Source of the DNA: Desulfovibrio desulfuricans DSM 642
GTDB lineage: Bacteria > Desulfobacterota > Desulfovibrionia > Desulfovibrionales > Desulfovibrionaceae
DNA length: 64,000 bases
Direction: 5' to 3'
Assembly: GCF_000420465.1 (NCBI RefSeq)
Contig: NZ_ATUZ01000018.1
Span: forward strand, 62,001 to 126,000
Positions 16,972-25,629 of the stretch are shown here, one piece after another; the first letter of the stretch is position 1; each line of letters opens with the position of its first letter. The notes under the pieces are model-generated. The model was not told where the DNA came from and made no database searches. It saw only the letters and a list, made by a program, of their open reading frames with translations. Both the position numbers and the translations under genes were made by a program.

Positions 16972-19212
16972 ATGTATCAAGATATTTTTGAACCCATCAG
17001 GGTTACAGCCATGGTCGGCGGCAAGGAAGTTATCCTTGAAACAGGTCGTATGGCCAATCAGGCCCACGGTTCTGTGTGGATTCAGTGCGGCGGCACCGTG
17101 GTGCTCGTCACCGTGTGCTCACAAACGCTTGAATTCGACAAGGGTTTCTTCCCCCTTACCGTGGAATACTCTGAAAAAATGTACGCCGCTGGCCGCATCC
17201 CCGGCAGCTTCTTCCGCCGCGAAATCGGCCGCCCCTCCGAGCGTGAAACCTTGGTTTCCCGCCTGATTGACCGCCCGCTGCGCCCGCTTTTTCCCAAAAA
17301 AGGCCTGAACGAGGACGTGCAGGTTCTTGCCAGCGTCATCTCTGCCGATCAGGTGAACGACTCCGACGTGCTGGCCCTCACGGGCGCTTCCGCCGCGGTC
17401 ATGCTTTCGCCCCTGCCCTTTGACGGCCCGGTGGCCGGTGGCCGCATTGCCCGCATCAATGGTCAGTTTGTGCTGAACCCCACCTTTGAGCAGCAGGAAC
17501 AGAGCGACCTCAACATCGTGTTTGCCGCCTCTGCCGATGCGCTCACCATGGTGGAAGGCGAAGCCCGCTTTGTGCCCGAAGAAGTCATCATCGACGCTCT
17601 TGAATGGGGCCGCCAGCAGATTCAGCCCCTGGTTGAAGCCCAGCTCAAGCTGCGCGAACTGGCTGGCAAGCCCAAAATGACCTTTACCCCCCACGCCGAC
17701 GACCCGGTTCTGGTTGCCCGCGTGAAGGAACTGGCCCTTGCCGCCGGTCTGGAAGAAGCCCTGCGCGTGCCTGAAAAAATGGCCCGCAAGGACGCCCGCA
17801 AGGCAGTGAAAGAAAAGGTCATGGAAAACCTCAAGAACGATCCGGCCTGGGCCGAAAACGACGCCGCGCTCAAGAGCGTGGGCGACATGCTCTCCGACCT
17901 GGAAAAGAAGCTGGTGCGCGCCCGCATTGTCAACGAAGGTACGCGCATTGACGGCCGCGACACCAAGACCGTGCGCCCCATCCAGATTCAGACCGGCCTG
18001 CTGCCCCGCGCCCACGGCTCTGCCCTGTTCCGCCGCGGCGAAACCAAGTCCCTGGTTGTGACCACCCTTGGTTCTTCCACCGATGAACAGCGCATGGATT
18101 CGCTCACTGGCGACGTGACCAAGCGCTTTATGCTGCACTACAACTTCCCGCCTTTCTCTGTGGGCGAGGTCAAGCCCGTGCGCGTTTCGCGCCGCGAAAT
18201 CGGCCACGGCGCCCTGGCTGAAAGGTCCCTGCGCCCCGTGCTGCCCGCTGACGCTGATTTTCCCTTTACCCTGCGCGTTGTGTCCGAGACTCTCGAATCC
18301 AACGGCTCTTCCTCCATGGCTGCCGTGTGCGGCGGTTCGCTTTCGCTCATGGATGCGGGCGTGCCCATCAGCGCCCCTGTGGCCGGTGTGGCCATGGGCC
18401 TCATCAAGGAAGGCGACAAGTTCATCGTGCTCACCGATATTCTTGGTGACGAAGACGCCCTCGGCGACATGGACTTCAAGATCGCTGGTACCGCAGAAGG
18501 CGTGACCGGCGTGCAGATGGACATCAAGATCACCGGCCTCACCACCGAGATCATGCGCGCCGCCATGAAGCAGGCCCACGAAGGGCGTCATCACATTCTG
18601 GAAGAAATGGCCAAGGCCATTGGCGAACCACGCAAGGAACTTTCGCGCTTTGCTCCCCAGCATGCCGAAGTGTTCGTGAACCCGGACATCATCCGCCTCA
18701 TCATTGGCCCCGGCGGCAAGAACATCAAGGCCATCACTGCGGCTACCGGCGCTTCAGTGGATATCGAAGACACTGGCCGCGTTTCCATCTTCGCCCCCAC
18801 GGCTGAAGCTCTGGAAAAAGCCCGCGAAATGGTTTCGTACTATGACCAGCGCCCCGACCTCGGCAAGAACTATCTTGCCAAGGTGCGCAAAATCATGGAA
18901 ATCGGCGCCATCGTGGAAGTGCTGCCCAATGTGGAAGCCCTTGTGCACGTGTCGCAGCTTGACGTTAACCGCGTGGAACAGCCCGGCGACGTGGCTCGCC
19001 TTGGCGAAGACATGATGGTCAAGGTCATTGAAATCAACGGCGACCGCATCCGCGCCAGCCGCAAGGCCGTGCTGCTTGAAGAGCAGGGCCACCCCTGGAA
19101 TCCCGAAGAAACCGCCCGTCCTCCCCGTTCCGACAGGGGCGACCGTGGCGACAGAAATGGCCGTGGTGACCGTGGCGGGCGTGACCACCGCGACCGTGGC
19201 GACAGACGTTAA
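16972..19212 (+). CDS. pnp: Polyribonucleotide nucleotidyltransferase (PNPase)
   Basis: A 746-residue phosphorolytic 3'-5' exoribonuclease. Two RNase PH-like domains flank a helical segment; the catalytic acidic cluster is in DILGDEDALGDMDFKIAG (~488-505). A KH domain (~567-600, with IGPGGKNIKAI) and an S1 domain (~630-700, IGAIVEVLPNVEALVHVSQ) follow. Beyond S1 there is an Arg/Gly/Asp-rich tail of ~30 residues made of RGD- and RGG-like units, which is uncommon. AAAGGA lies 6 nt before the ATG. The protein is expected to assemble as a trimer. Confidence 0.97.
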   Translation: MYQDIFEPIRVTAMVGGKEVILETGRMANQAHGSVWIQCGGTVVLVTVCSQTLEFDKGFFPLTVEYSEKMYAAGRIPGSFFRREIGRPSERETLVSRLIDRPLRPLFPKKGLNEDVQVLASVISADQVNDSDVLALTGASAAVMLSPLPFDGPVAGGRIARINGQFVLNPTFEQQEQSDLNIVFAASADALTMVEGEARFVPEEVIIDALEWGRQQIQPLVEAQLKLRELAGKPKMTFTPHADDPVLVARVKELALAAGLEEALRVPEKMARKDARKAVKEKVMENLKNDPAWAENDAALKSVGDMLSDLEKKLVRARIVNEGTRIDGRDTKTVRPIQIQTGLLPRAHGSALFRRGETKSLVVTTLGSSTDEQRMDSLTGDVTKRFMLHYNFPPFSVGEVKPVRVSRREIGHGALAERSLRPVLPADADFPFTLRVVSETLESNGSSSMAAVCGGSLSLMDAGVPISAPVAGVAMGLIKEGDKFIVLTDILGDEDALGDMDFKIAGTAEGVTGVQMDIKITGLTTEIMRAAMKQAHEGRHHILEEMAKAIGEPRKELSRFAPQHAEVFVNPDIIRLIIGPGGKNIKAITAATGASVDIEDTGRVSIFAPTAEALEKAREMVSYYDQRPDLGKNYLAKVRKIMEIGAIVEVLPNVEALVHVSQLDVNRVEQPGDVARLGEDMMVKVIEINGDRIRASRKAVLLEEQGHPWNPEETARPPRSDRGDRGDRNGRGDRGGRDHRDRGDRR

Positions 19213-19222
19213 AATATATTGC

Positions 19223-19251
19223 GCGCAGGCCGGATACCCTCCGGCCTGCGC
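19223..19251 (+). terminator. Hairpin after pnp
   Basis: GCGCAGGCCGG (19223-19233) and CCGGCCTGCGC (19241-19251) form a perfect 11-bp stem. There is no U-tract, so it may protect the 3' end or act as a weak terminator before the next gene. Confidence 0.5.
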
Positions 19252-19279
19252 CCTGACCGCGCGATGAAAGGAATATTTC

Positions 19280-20263
19280 ATGGCCAAAAAAGCTGAAAAC
19301 AAAATTCAGGCTGCCGAAACCGAAGCCGAAGAATGGGTTAGGGTTGACAGCGAAGGCAATCCTCTTGCCGATCAGGCTCCTACTGCCGAAGAGCTGGAAG
19401 CCAAACTGGCTGCCGCCAACCGTGGGCATACAGAAACCCTGGGCGATGCCTGGGCTGTGCTGACGGGGCAAAACCCCGCCGCCATCATGGGCCAGATTGC
19501 CACCACCGTCATGCACGACGGCGGAACCCGCCCCTCCTGGCAGTGGAAACGCGACGGCAAGGATCACATTCTGCTGGCATGGCCGCAGGATCAGCCCGTC
19601 AGGGCTGCCGTGCTTGTGGCTGGCGTGGAAGGGGAAAAGCTTGCCCCTGTTACCGCCACCCCCCTGCTTGAAGGGCTGCCCAACGACCTCACGGTCGACA
19701 AGGTGCACCCCTGGCAGACCGGCGTTGAGGCCAACGTGGCCGTGACCATGCTTGAGGGCAAAAACCCCATGTGGTTTTACGACCCTCTGTATGGACGCGA
19801 CAAGGACGACCTCACCCCCGGCGTCATGCACACTTTTTTGCTGGCTGGCCTCGCCCTTGGCCTGCGCAAGGCCCTGCTTGACGAAATCACAATCACCCAG
19901 GGCGTGCGTTACGAGGCCTATGCCGAGGCATGGCTTGCCGAAAACCCCGGCAAAACCCGCCTGGACGTGCCGCCTCTCAAGGTGAGCGTCAGCAATCGTC
20001 ACCTCATCATGCCTGGCCGCAACTTCTGCGAATACCAGATGCGCGCCACCATTGAAGAAGTGAAAGACTGCCAGCTTGAAAAAATGCCCGTAAAGCTGCT
20101 CTACCTCAGCTTTCCCTTTGAGGACAGGCAGCCCATGCGTCTGGCTGTTTACGCCTCCAAGATGGTTCTGGGCGACTACGAACCTGAAGCGGGACACGAG
20201 ATTGATGCCTATGTGTGGCTGCAAGGCCGTATCATTGACATTGACCAGGGACCGCAGCAATAA
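19280..20263 (+). CDS. Conserved protein of unknown function next to pnp
   Basis: A 327-residue soluble, acidic protein with no signal peptide or membrane segment. I do not recognise a named domain. The first ~45 residues are Ala/Glu-rich and probably helical (EAEEWVRVDSEG, EELEAKLAAANRGH). The rest looks like a compact alpha/beta protein with many aromatic residues (GKNPMWFYDPLYGRDKDD). The ATG is preceded by AAAGGA at good spacing, and the codon usage matches its neighbours, so it is a genuine gene. It lies 67 nt after pnp and is closed by a hairpin; co-transcription with pnp is possible. Confidence 0.75.
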   Translation: MAKKAENKIQAAETEAEEWVRVDSEGNPLADQAPTAEELEAKLAAANRGHTETLGDAWAVLTGQNPAAIMGQIATTVMHDGGTRPSWQWKRDGKDHILLAWPQDQPVRAAVLVAGVEGEKLAPVTATPLLEGLPNDLTVDKVHPWQTGVEANVAVTMLEGKNPMWFYDPLYGRDKDDLTPGVMHTFLLAGLALGLRKALLDEITITQGVRYEAYAEAWLAENPGKTRLDVPPLKVSVSNRHLIMPGRNFCEYQMRATIEEVKDCQLEKMPVKLLYLSFPFEDRQPMRLAVYASKMVLGDYEPEAGHEIDAYVWLQGRIIDIDQGPQQ

Positions 20264-20268
20264 TCTTC

Positions 20269-20299
20269 TGAAGGGCCGCGCCACGGGCGTGGCCCTTCA
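20269..20299 (+). terminator. Hairpin terminator after the unknown gene
   Basis: TGAAGGGCC (20269-20277) pairs with GGCCCTTCA (20291-20299); the loop contains an alternative CCAC/GTGG pairing. There is no clear U-tract. Confidence 0.5.
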
Positions 20300-20630
20300 A
20301 CACTCTGTGGCGGAGCCGCCCTGCCGCCAGCTATGAAGCGGCCCGTTTCAGAACAATCAGCCCCACAGGGGCCACTGTGGCCTGGGATTGCACCATCTGC
20401 AAGCCGACAACAGGTCAGACCATATCCGCATCTTCCCCCTCAGTCTGCATCAGCGGGCACCATTTGCCGCGATGCCTGATGTGCCGTTCCGTATTGCAGC
20501 AATTTTACTTGAGATTGCTCATGTTACTGCGTGAGCAGATGCCCGCCACCAAGGCGTAACGCAGCTATGGACAATGTTCGGCAACTTCGGAAAACAGCGC
20601 CGTACTCACGCCGCATTGAGCAGGGGACAT
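20300..20630. other. Intergenic region before the sigma-54 activator
   Basis: About 330 bases with no convincing gene. A GGCCCGTTTCAG motif near 20340 recurs in the paired repeat elements at 39.2 and 44.3 kb. TGCTCA/TGAGCA at about 20516-20537 is an inverted repeat near the start of the activator gene and could be an operator. I see no clear promoter. Confidence 0.4.
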
Positions 20631-22199
20631 ATGCAAGAAGCCCATTTCGCAGCGCCCTTCATGGGCACAGGGCAGTGCCTCGACACCCTTAACCGGGTGT
20701 TGGCCGCCCTATCGCCGGGCCATTCCTTTCGTGATTCTCTACAGGAGCTGCTGGCGGCTCTTGCAGAAGACATGCACTTCGACAGACCCCACATTGTGGT
20801 TCAGGATCCCGAAAGCGGCGAGCTCAAGCTCTCGCTTTCATACGGCCCTGCGGACGCGCCCGAGGCCGCCTATGAGCCGGGATCAGGCATCACTGGTCAG
20901 GTTTTTGCCGAGGGCAGGCCCATTATTGTTTCATGCATGCAGGGGCGGCCCGACTTTCAGAACCGCCTTTTTGGCCGCAGTCAGGAAGAAATGGCGCGGC
21001 TGGCATTCATAAGCGTGCCGGTGCGCGTTGAAAATGCCGACCAGACGGAAGTTATCGGCACCCTGAGCGCCGATACCCCCACCGCGCCAGAATCTGAACT
21101 GGATCTGCGCTGCCGCTTCCTCGAAACAGTAGCCACTCTTGTGGGCCGACAGGTGGCCCGTTTGCAGGAGGAAATGGCGCGCCAGCATTTCTGCATGCTG
21201 CCCGATGAACCGCTTGTCAGCGGCACGCCAGCCTCGGTCATTGCCACCTCCAAGAGCTTGCGGCACGTGCTGCGCCGCCTTACCCAGGCCGGGGCCAGCC
21301 GCGCAACCGTGCTGTTGCGCGGGGAGTCGGGCGTGGGCAAAGAACTGATGGCCCAGGCCCTGCACACAGCAAGCCCTCGGCGCACGCAGCCGCTGGTCAT
21401 GCTCAACTGCGCCGCCCTGCCCTCAGAACTCATTGAAGGCGAGCTTTTTGGCTGGCGCAAAGGCGCATTCACTGGCGCGGTGCAAAACCGTGCTGGCCTT
21501 TTCCGCCAGGCAGACAAGGGCACGCTGTTTCTGGATGAAATCGGCGACCTGTCCACCACCGCCCAGGCAAAGGTGCTGCGCGCCCTTCAGGAAGGCGAAA
21601 TCCAGCCTCTTGGCGATGAACGCCGCTACAAGGTGGACGTGCGCCTTGTCTGCGCAACCAACCGCCCGCTGGAAGAACTGGTGGAGCAGGGGCTGTTCCG
21701 CGAGGATCTGTACTACCGCATCAATGTCTTTCCCGTGTTCATTCCGCCGCTGCGCGAAAGGCCGGAAGATATTTTGCCCCTCACGGAGCATTTTCTGCGC
21801 ATGTTCAGCAAGGAATACGACCGCCCGGTACGGCGCATTTCCACGCCTGCCATCGACCTTTTGCTGCAATACCACTGGCCCGGCAACGTGCGTGAACTGA
21901 AAAACGTCATGGAACGCGCCGTGCTCATCTGCGAGGATGCCGTGCTGCGCGCCCATCACCTGCCCAGCACCCTGCAAAGCGCAGAGAGCAGCAGCACCGG
22001 CCCCACGGGCGGCGACCTCGGCTTTAACGAAACCATCGCCCGGGTGGAGCAGGAATTTATTGTGGACGCCCTCAAAAACGCCCGTGGCAACATCCATCAG
22101 GCCGCGCGCGATCTGGGCATCACCTACCGCATCATCTATTACAAGATGAAAAAATACGGCATAGACCACCGCCGTTTTGCGCCTTCCACGCCAGCATAA
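20631..22199 (+). CDS. GAF-domain sigma-54-dependent transcriptional activator (NifA/NtrC type)
   Basis: An enhancer-binding protein. A GAF sensor domain occupies residues ~15-185. The AAA+ domain has Walker A GESGVGKE (~231-238), the sigma-54-contacting GAFTGA loop (~278-283) and Walker B LFLDEIGD. A Fis-type DNA-binding helix-turn-helix ends the protein (NIHQAARDLGITYRIIYYKMKKYGI). The domain order resembles NifA; there is no phosphoacceptor receiver domain. I prefer the ATG at 20631, which has AGGGGA upstream; an ATG at 20574 without a ribosome site would add 19 residues. It stands directly before the sigma-54 promoter of the urea island, so it is the likely activator; the ligand is unknown. 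Confidence 0.88.
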   Translation: MQEAHFAAPFMGTGQCLDTLNRVLAALSPGHSFRDSLQELLAALAEDMHFDRPHIVVQDPESGELKLSLSYGPADAPEAAYEPGSGITGQVFAEGRPIIVSCMQGRPDFQNRLFGRSQEEMARLAFISVPVRVENADQTEVIGTLSADTPTAPESELDLRCRFLETVATLVGRQVARLQEEMARQHFCMLPDEPLVSGTPASVIATSKSLRHVLRRLTQAGASRATVLLRGESGVGKELMAQALHTASPRRTQPLVMLNCAALPSELIEGELFGWRKGAFTGAVQNRAGLFRQADKGTLFLDEIGDLSTTAQAKVLRALQEGEIQPLGDERRYKVDVRLVCATNRPLEELVEQGLFREDLYYRINVFPVFIPPLRERPEDILPLTEHFLRMFSKEYDRPVRRISTPAIDLLLQYHWPGNVRELKNVMERAVLICEDAVLRAHHLPSTLQSAESSSTGPTGGDLGFNETIARVEQEFIVDALKNARGNIHQAARDLGITYRIIYYKMKKYGIDHRRFAPSTPA

Positions 22200-22230
22200 C
22201 GCCCCAAACCGATGCAGGACATACACACTT

Positions 22231-22280
22231 CACCCCCGGCCCGGCAGATTACAAGTCTGCCGGGCCGGGGGTGCTTTTTT
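22231..22280 (+). terminator. Strong terminator after the activator gene
   Basis: An 18-bp perfect stem (22231-22248 with 22256-22273) rich in G+C has a 7-nt loop and is followed by CTTTTTT. It insulates the activator gene from the urt promoter region. Confidence 0.92.
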
Positions 22281-22331
22281 GCGTGGACGTTCGGAGCTGT
22301 GGGCCGGACAGACAGCACCACTCCGAAGTCG

Positions 22332-22376
22332 TACAAAAATGTTTTAAAATCTCCAGATTTTACAAAAATGTTTTAA
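22332..22376 (+). promoter_or_regulatory. Paired upstream activator repeats for urtA
   Basis: The 16-mer TACAAAAATGTTTTAA occurs exactly twice, at 22332-22347 and 22361-22376, 29 bp apart (close to three helical turns). The second copy extends into the palindrome AATGTT-TT-AACATT (22367-22380). The position, 60-105 bp before the -24 element, is right for an enhancer bound by the adjacent sigma-54 activator. Confidence 0.65.
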
Positions 22377-22399
22377 CATTAGCGTGCCCATAAAAAATT

Positions 22400-22412
22400 T
22401 ATCAAATTATTA
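22400..22412 (+). promoter_or_regulatory. Candidate IHF binding site
   Basis: TATCAAATTATTA matches the IHF consensus WATCAANNNNTTR at every defined position. It lies between the activator repeats and the -24/-12 promoter, where IHF bends DNA to bring activator and polymerase together. Confidence 0.6.
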
Positions 22413-22436
22413 CGCAATATTACGCAAAATACGGTC

Positions 22437-22454
22437 TTGGAACGCCTCTTGCTT
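22437..22454 (+). promoter_or_regulatory. Sigma-54 (-24/-12) promoter of the urea island
   Basis: TTGGAACGCCTCTTGCTT has GG and GC separated by exactly 10 nt and the full TTGCTT -12 element, close to the consensus TTGGCACG-N4-TTGCW. Transcription would begin near 22465, about 77 nt before urtA. Confidence 0.8.
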
Positions 22455-22541
22455 AACTATGTGCTGTAGCAAGCAGCGCGGCAACCATGGGGGTGCGCCG
22501 CGTCACGTACAGCCATACAGACAGTTCCAAGGAGGCTCCAC

Positions 22542-23828
22542 ATGTTCAAGAAAACGTTGGCGGCGTTGGCTCTCATGCTCGTCACCCTGTGCGGTTCGCT
22601 GAACGCAAAGGCAGCAGAAGACACCATAAAGGTGGGCATTCTGCATTCGCTCTCCGGCACCATGGCCATCAGCGAAACAACGCTGAAAGACGTCATGCTC
22701 ATGCTCATTGAAGAGCAGAACAAAAAAGGCGGCCTGCTGGGCAAGAAGCTGGAACCCGTGGTGGTAGACCCTGCCTCCAACTGGCCCCTCTTTGCAGAAA
22801 AGGCCCGCGAACTGCTGAGCAAGGACAAGGTCGCCGCTGTTTTCGGCTGTTGGACCTCGGTTTCGCGCAAGTCCGTGTTGCCCGTGTTTGAAGAACTCAA
22901 CGGCCTCCTCTTCTACCCCGTGCAGTACGAAGGCGAAGAATCCTCGCGCAACGTCATCTACACCGGCGCGGCCCCGAACCAGCAGGCCATCCCCGCTGTG
23001 GACTACCTGATGAACGACCTCGGCGTGAAGCGCTGGGTGCTGGCCGGTACGGACTACGTGTTCCCCCGCACCGCCAACAAGATCATCGAAGCCTACCTGA
23101 TCTCCAAGGGCGTGAAAAAGGAAGATATCCTCATCAACTACACGCCCTTCGGTCATTCCGACTGGCAGTCCATCGTTGCTGAAATCAAAAAGTTCGGCAA
23201 CGCGGGCAAAAAGACCGCCGTGGTTTCCACCCTCAACGGTGATGCCAACGTGCCTTTCTACAAGGAACTTGCCAACCAGGGAATCACTGCCGCCGACATT
23301 CCCGTCATGGCTTTCTCCGTGGGGGAAGAAGAACTTTCCGGCATAGATACCAAGCCTCTGGTGGGCCATCTGGCCGCCTGGAACTACTTCATGAGCGTGG
23401 ACAATCCCGCCAACAAGACCTTCATCAAAAGATGGCACGACTTCACCAAGAATCCCAAGCGCGTGACCAACGACCCCATGGAAGCCCACTACATCGGTTT
23501 CAACCTGTGGGTGAAGGCTGTTGAAAAGGCCCAGAGCACCGATGTGAACAAGGTTCTGAAGGCCATTGTGGGCCTTGAGACCCCCAACCTCACCGGCGGC
23601 ATGGCCAAGGTCCTGCCCAACCACCACATCACCAAGCCCGTGCTGATTGGCGAAATCCAGGCCGACGGCCAGTTCCAGGTGGTCTGGGAAACGCCCTCCG
23701 TGGTTCCCGGCGAAGCGTGGTCGCACTACCTGCCCGAATCCAAGGATCTGATCGGCGACTGGACCGACCCCATCAACTGCGGCAACTACAACACCAAGAC
23801 CAAGAAATGCGGCGGTGCTTCCAAATAG
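22542..23828 (+). CDS. urtA: Urea ABC transporter substrate-binding protein UrtA
   Basis: A 428-residue periplasmic receptor for urea or short-chain amides. An N-terminal signal peptide (~1-25, MFKKTLAALALMLVTL...NAKA) precedes the Leu/Ile/Val-type binding fold starting IKVGILHSLSGTMAISE, which is diagnostic of UrtA. The conserved YPVQYEGEESSRNVIYTGAAPNQQ region is also present. AAGGAGG lies 7 nt before the ATG. It is the first gene after the sigma-54 promoter and is followed by a hairpin, which suggests higher expression than the membrane genes. Confidence 0.96.
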   Translation: MFKKTLAALALMLVTLCGSLNAKAAEDTIKVGILHSLSGTMAISETTLKDVMLMLIEEQNKKGGLLGKKLEPVVVDPASNWPLFAEKARELLSKDKVAAVFGCWTSVSRKSVLPVFEELNGLLFYPVQYEGEESSRNVIYTGAAPNQQAIPAVDYLMNDLGVKRWVLAGTDYVFPRTANKIIEAYLISKGVKKEDILINYTPFGHSDWQSIVAEIKKFGNAGKKTAVVSTLNGDANVPFYKELANQGITAADIPVMAFSVGEEELSGIDTKPLVGHLAAWNYFMSVDNPANKTFIKRWHDFTKNPKRVTNDPMEAHYIGFNLWVKAVEKAQSTDVNKVLKAIVGLETPNLTGGMAKVLPNHHITKPVLIGEIQADGQFQVVWETPSVVPGEAWSHYLPESKDLIGDWTDPINCGNYNTKTKKCGGASK

Positions 23829-23851
23829 CCCCCGTAACCGTCTGAACCTGC

Positions 23852-23876
23852 TGCGGGGGCCCCAGCGGCCCCCGCA
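23852..23876 (+). other. Intercistronic hairpin between urtA and urtB
   Basis: TGCGGGGGCC (23852-23861) and GGCCCCCGCA (23867-23876) form a perfect 10-bp stem with no U-tract. Such structures after binding-protein genes often block 3' decay and raise the level of the binding-protein mRNA over that of the permease genes. Confidence 0.6.
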
Positions 23877-23946
23877 ATCCCCCCACGGCACGTCGGCCAG
23901 GGTCAGCCCCGTGCAGACCCGGCAGACCAGACTAAAGGATATTCCC

Positions 23947-25629
23947 ATGCGCACGGCGCTCTTGCTCTGCTGCCTCATAATTTTCAGCCTGCCTCCCGCA
24001 GTGCTGGCGTCCGGACCGGAACCGGACGGGAATGCCGGGGGCGCGGTTTCGACTCCTTCCGCGTCCCCGGTGCAAACTTCGCCATCCATTATTCCAGCCG
24101 ATCTGCTCAAGGCTCTGGTGAGCCCCAAGGTAGCGGACAGGGATGCGGCCATTGCCGCACTGGAAAAGGATGACAGCAGCCTTGCCGCGCCACTGCGCGA
24201 AAAACTGCTGGAAGCCCTGCTGCGCAACACCCTGCTGGCCGATGCAGCTGCCGGAGCGCTTTTTGTGAGCGACGATGCAGGTCAGGCGCGGCCCCTCAAC
24301 GCCAAGGGCGAACTTGGCACGGCACAGAGTGCCGACAGCCTGCGCAAGGTGGGCACAAGCAACCGCCAGCGCCAGCGTATTACTGATATCCTCAACGCTC
24401 AGGCCCTTACCTCCACAGACACGGTCAAGCGCCGTCAGGCTTCGGCGGCCCTCATGGACAGCGCCACCCCGCCCCTCAAGGCGGAGGCCCTGCACAAGCT
24501 GCTGGATGGGGAAAAGGACGAAGCCGTGCGCGCGAACCTCAGCGCGGCACTGGCTCTCTACGTGGCAGCTGACCCGGCCTCCGTGCGCTCAGACCAGCTT
24601 GCCGCCGTCAAGGCCCTGAACAGCAACGGCAGCCCCGCCGCCCTCAACGCCCTGCGTACGCTTGCCGCCTCATCCGACACGGCGGTGGCAAAAGCGGCGG
24701 ACGATGCCCTGTATTCCCAGCGCGTTTCCGCCCAGTGGGCGCAGTTTTTTGAAATGCTCTTCTTCGGCACGAGTCTGGGATCCATTCTTGTACTGGCCGC
24801 CATTGGCCTTGCCATCACCTTTGGCGTCATGGGCGTTATCAACATGGCCCACGGCGAGCTGATCATGCTTGGGGCCTATACGGCCTGGGGCATGCAGCAG
24901 CTCTTGCCGGGCCAGCCCGGTCTTGCGCTCATTCTGGCTGTTCCCGCCGCCTTTCTGGTGAGCGGCGGCACGGGCGTACTGCTTGAAAAAACTGTTATCC
25001 GCTTTCTCTATGGCCGCCCGCTGGAAACCCTGCTGGCAACATTCGGCATCAGCCTTGTGCTGCAACAGGCCGTGCGTACCGTGTTTTCGCCCCTCAACCG
25101 CGCCGTGCAGAACCCGGAATTCATGAGCGGCGTGTGGCAGATAACCCAGCATTTCAGCCTGACCTGCAACCGCGTGTATATCATCCTTTTCTGCCTCGGC
25201 GTGTTTGCCCTCATCCATGTGGCCATGCACCGCACCCGGCTGGGGCTTGAAGTACGCGCCGTATCGCAAAACAGAGCCATTGCCCGCTGCATGGGCATAC
25301 GCGCCTCGCGCGTGGACGCGCTGACCTTCGGCCTTGGCTCCGGCGTGGCTGGCATGGCTGGCGTGGCCTTGAGCCAGGTTTCCAACGTTGGCCCCAATCT
25401 GGGCCAGACCTACATTGTGGATTCCTTCATGGTTGTGGTGTTTGGCGGGGTGGGCAACCTCTGGGGAACGCTCACGGGCGGGCTGGCCCTAGGCATTGCC
25501 AACAAATTTCTGGAGCCTGCCAGTGGGGCCATGCTCTCCAAGATCATCATTCTGGTCTGCCTTATCCTGTTCATCCAGAAGCGCCCGCGCGGCTTGTTTC
25601 CGCAAAAGGGCCGTGCGGTGGAGGCGTAA
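23947..25629 (+). CDS. urtB: Urea ABC transporter permease UrtB
   Basis: A 560-residue LivH-type inner-membrane permease. A signal-like segment (~1-22) is followed by a ~230-residue extracytoplasmic extension of helical repeats, as in proteobacterial UrtB. The permease domain (~265-555) begins near FGTSLGSILVLAAIGLAITFGVMGVINMAHGE, and NMAHGE is the family signature. I chose the ATG at 23947 (AAAGGAT upstream); the frame is open upstream into the urtA end. The stop is immediately followed by the urtC ATG. Confidence 0.95.
   Translation: MRTALLLCCLIIFSLPPAVLASGPEPDGNAGGAVSTPSASPVQTSPSIIPADLLKALVSPKVADRDAAIAALEKDDSSLAAPLREKLLEALLRNTLLADAAAGALFVSDDAGQARPLNAKGELGTAQSADSLRKVGTSNRQRQRITDILNAQALTSTDTVKRRQASAALMDSATPPLKAEALHKLLDGEKDEAVRANLSAALALYVAADPASVRSDQLAAVKALNSNGSPAALNALRTLAASSDTAVAKAADDALYSQRVSAQWAQFFEMLFFGTSLGSILVLAAIGLAITFGVMGVINMAHGELIMLGAYTAWGMQQLLPGQPGLALILAVPAAFLVSGGTGVLLEKTVIRFLYGRPLETLLATFGISLVLQQAVRTVFSPLNRAVQNPEFMSGVWQITQHFSLTCNRVYIILFCLGVFALIHVAMHRTRLGLEVRAVSQNRAIARCMGIRASRVDALTFGLGSGVAGMAGVALSQVSNVGPNLGQTYIVDSFMVVVFGGVGNLWGTLTGGLALGIANKFLEPASGAMLSKIIILVCLILFIQKRPRGLFPQKGRAVEA

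Noticed and set aside
17119-18663. A 514-codon open frame opposite pnp, and similar long antisense frames opposite nusA, cstA, thiH and the chemoreceptors
   Set aside because: All mirror well-supported genes in a GC-rich genome, with no family resemblance or start signals.
20377-20559. A 60-codon frame before the sigma-54 activator
   Set aside because: No ribosome site and no conserved features; Cys-rich look is due to chance.
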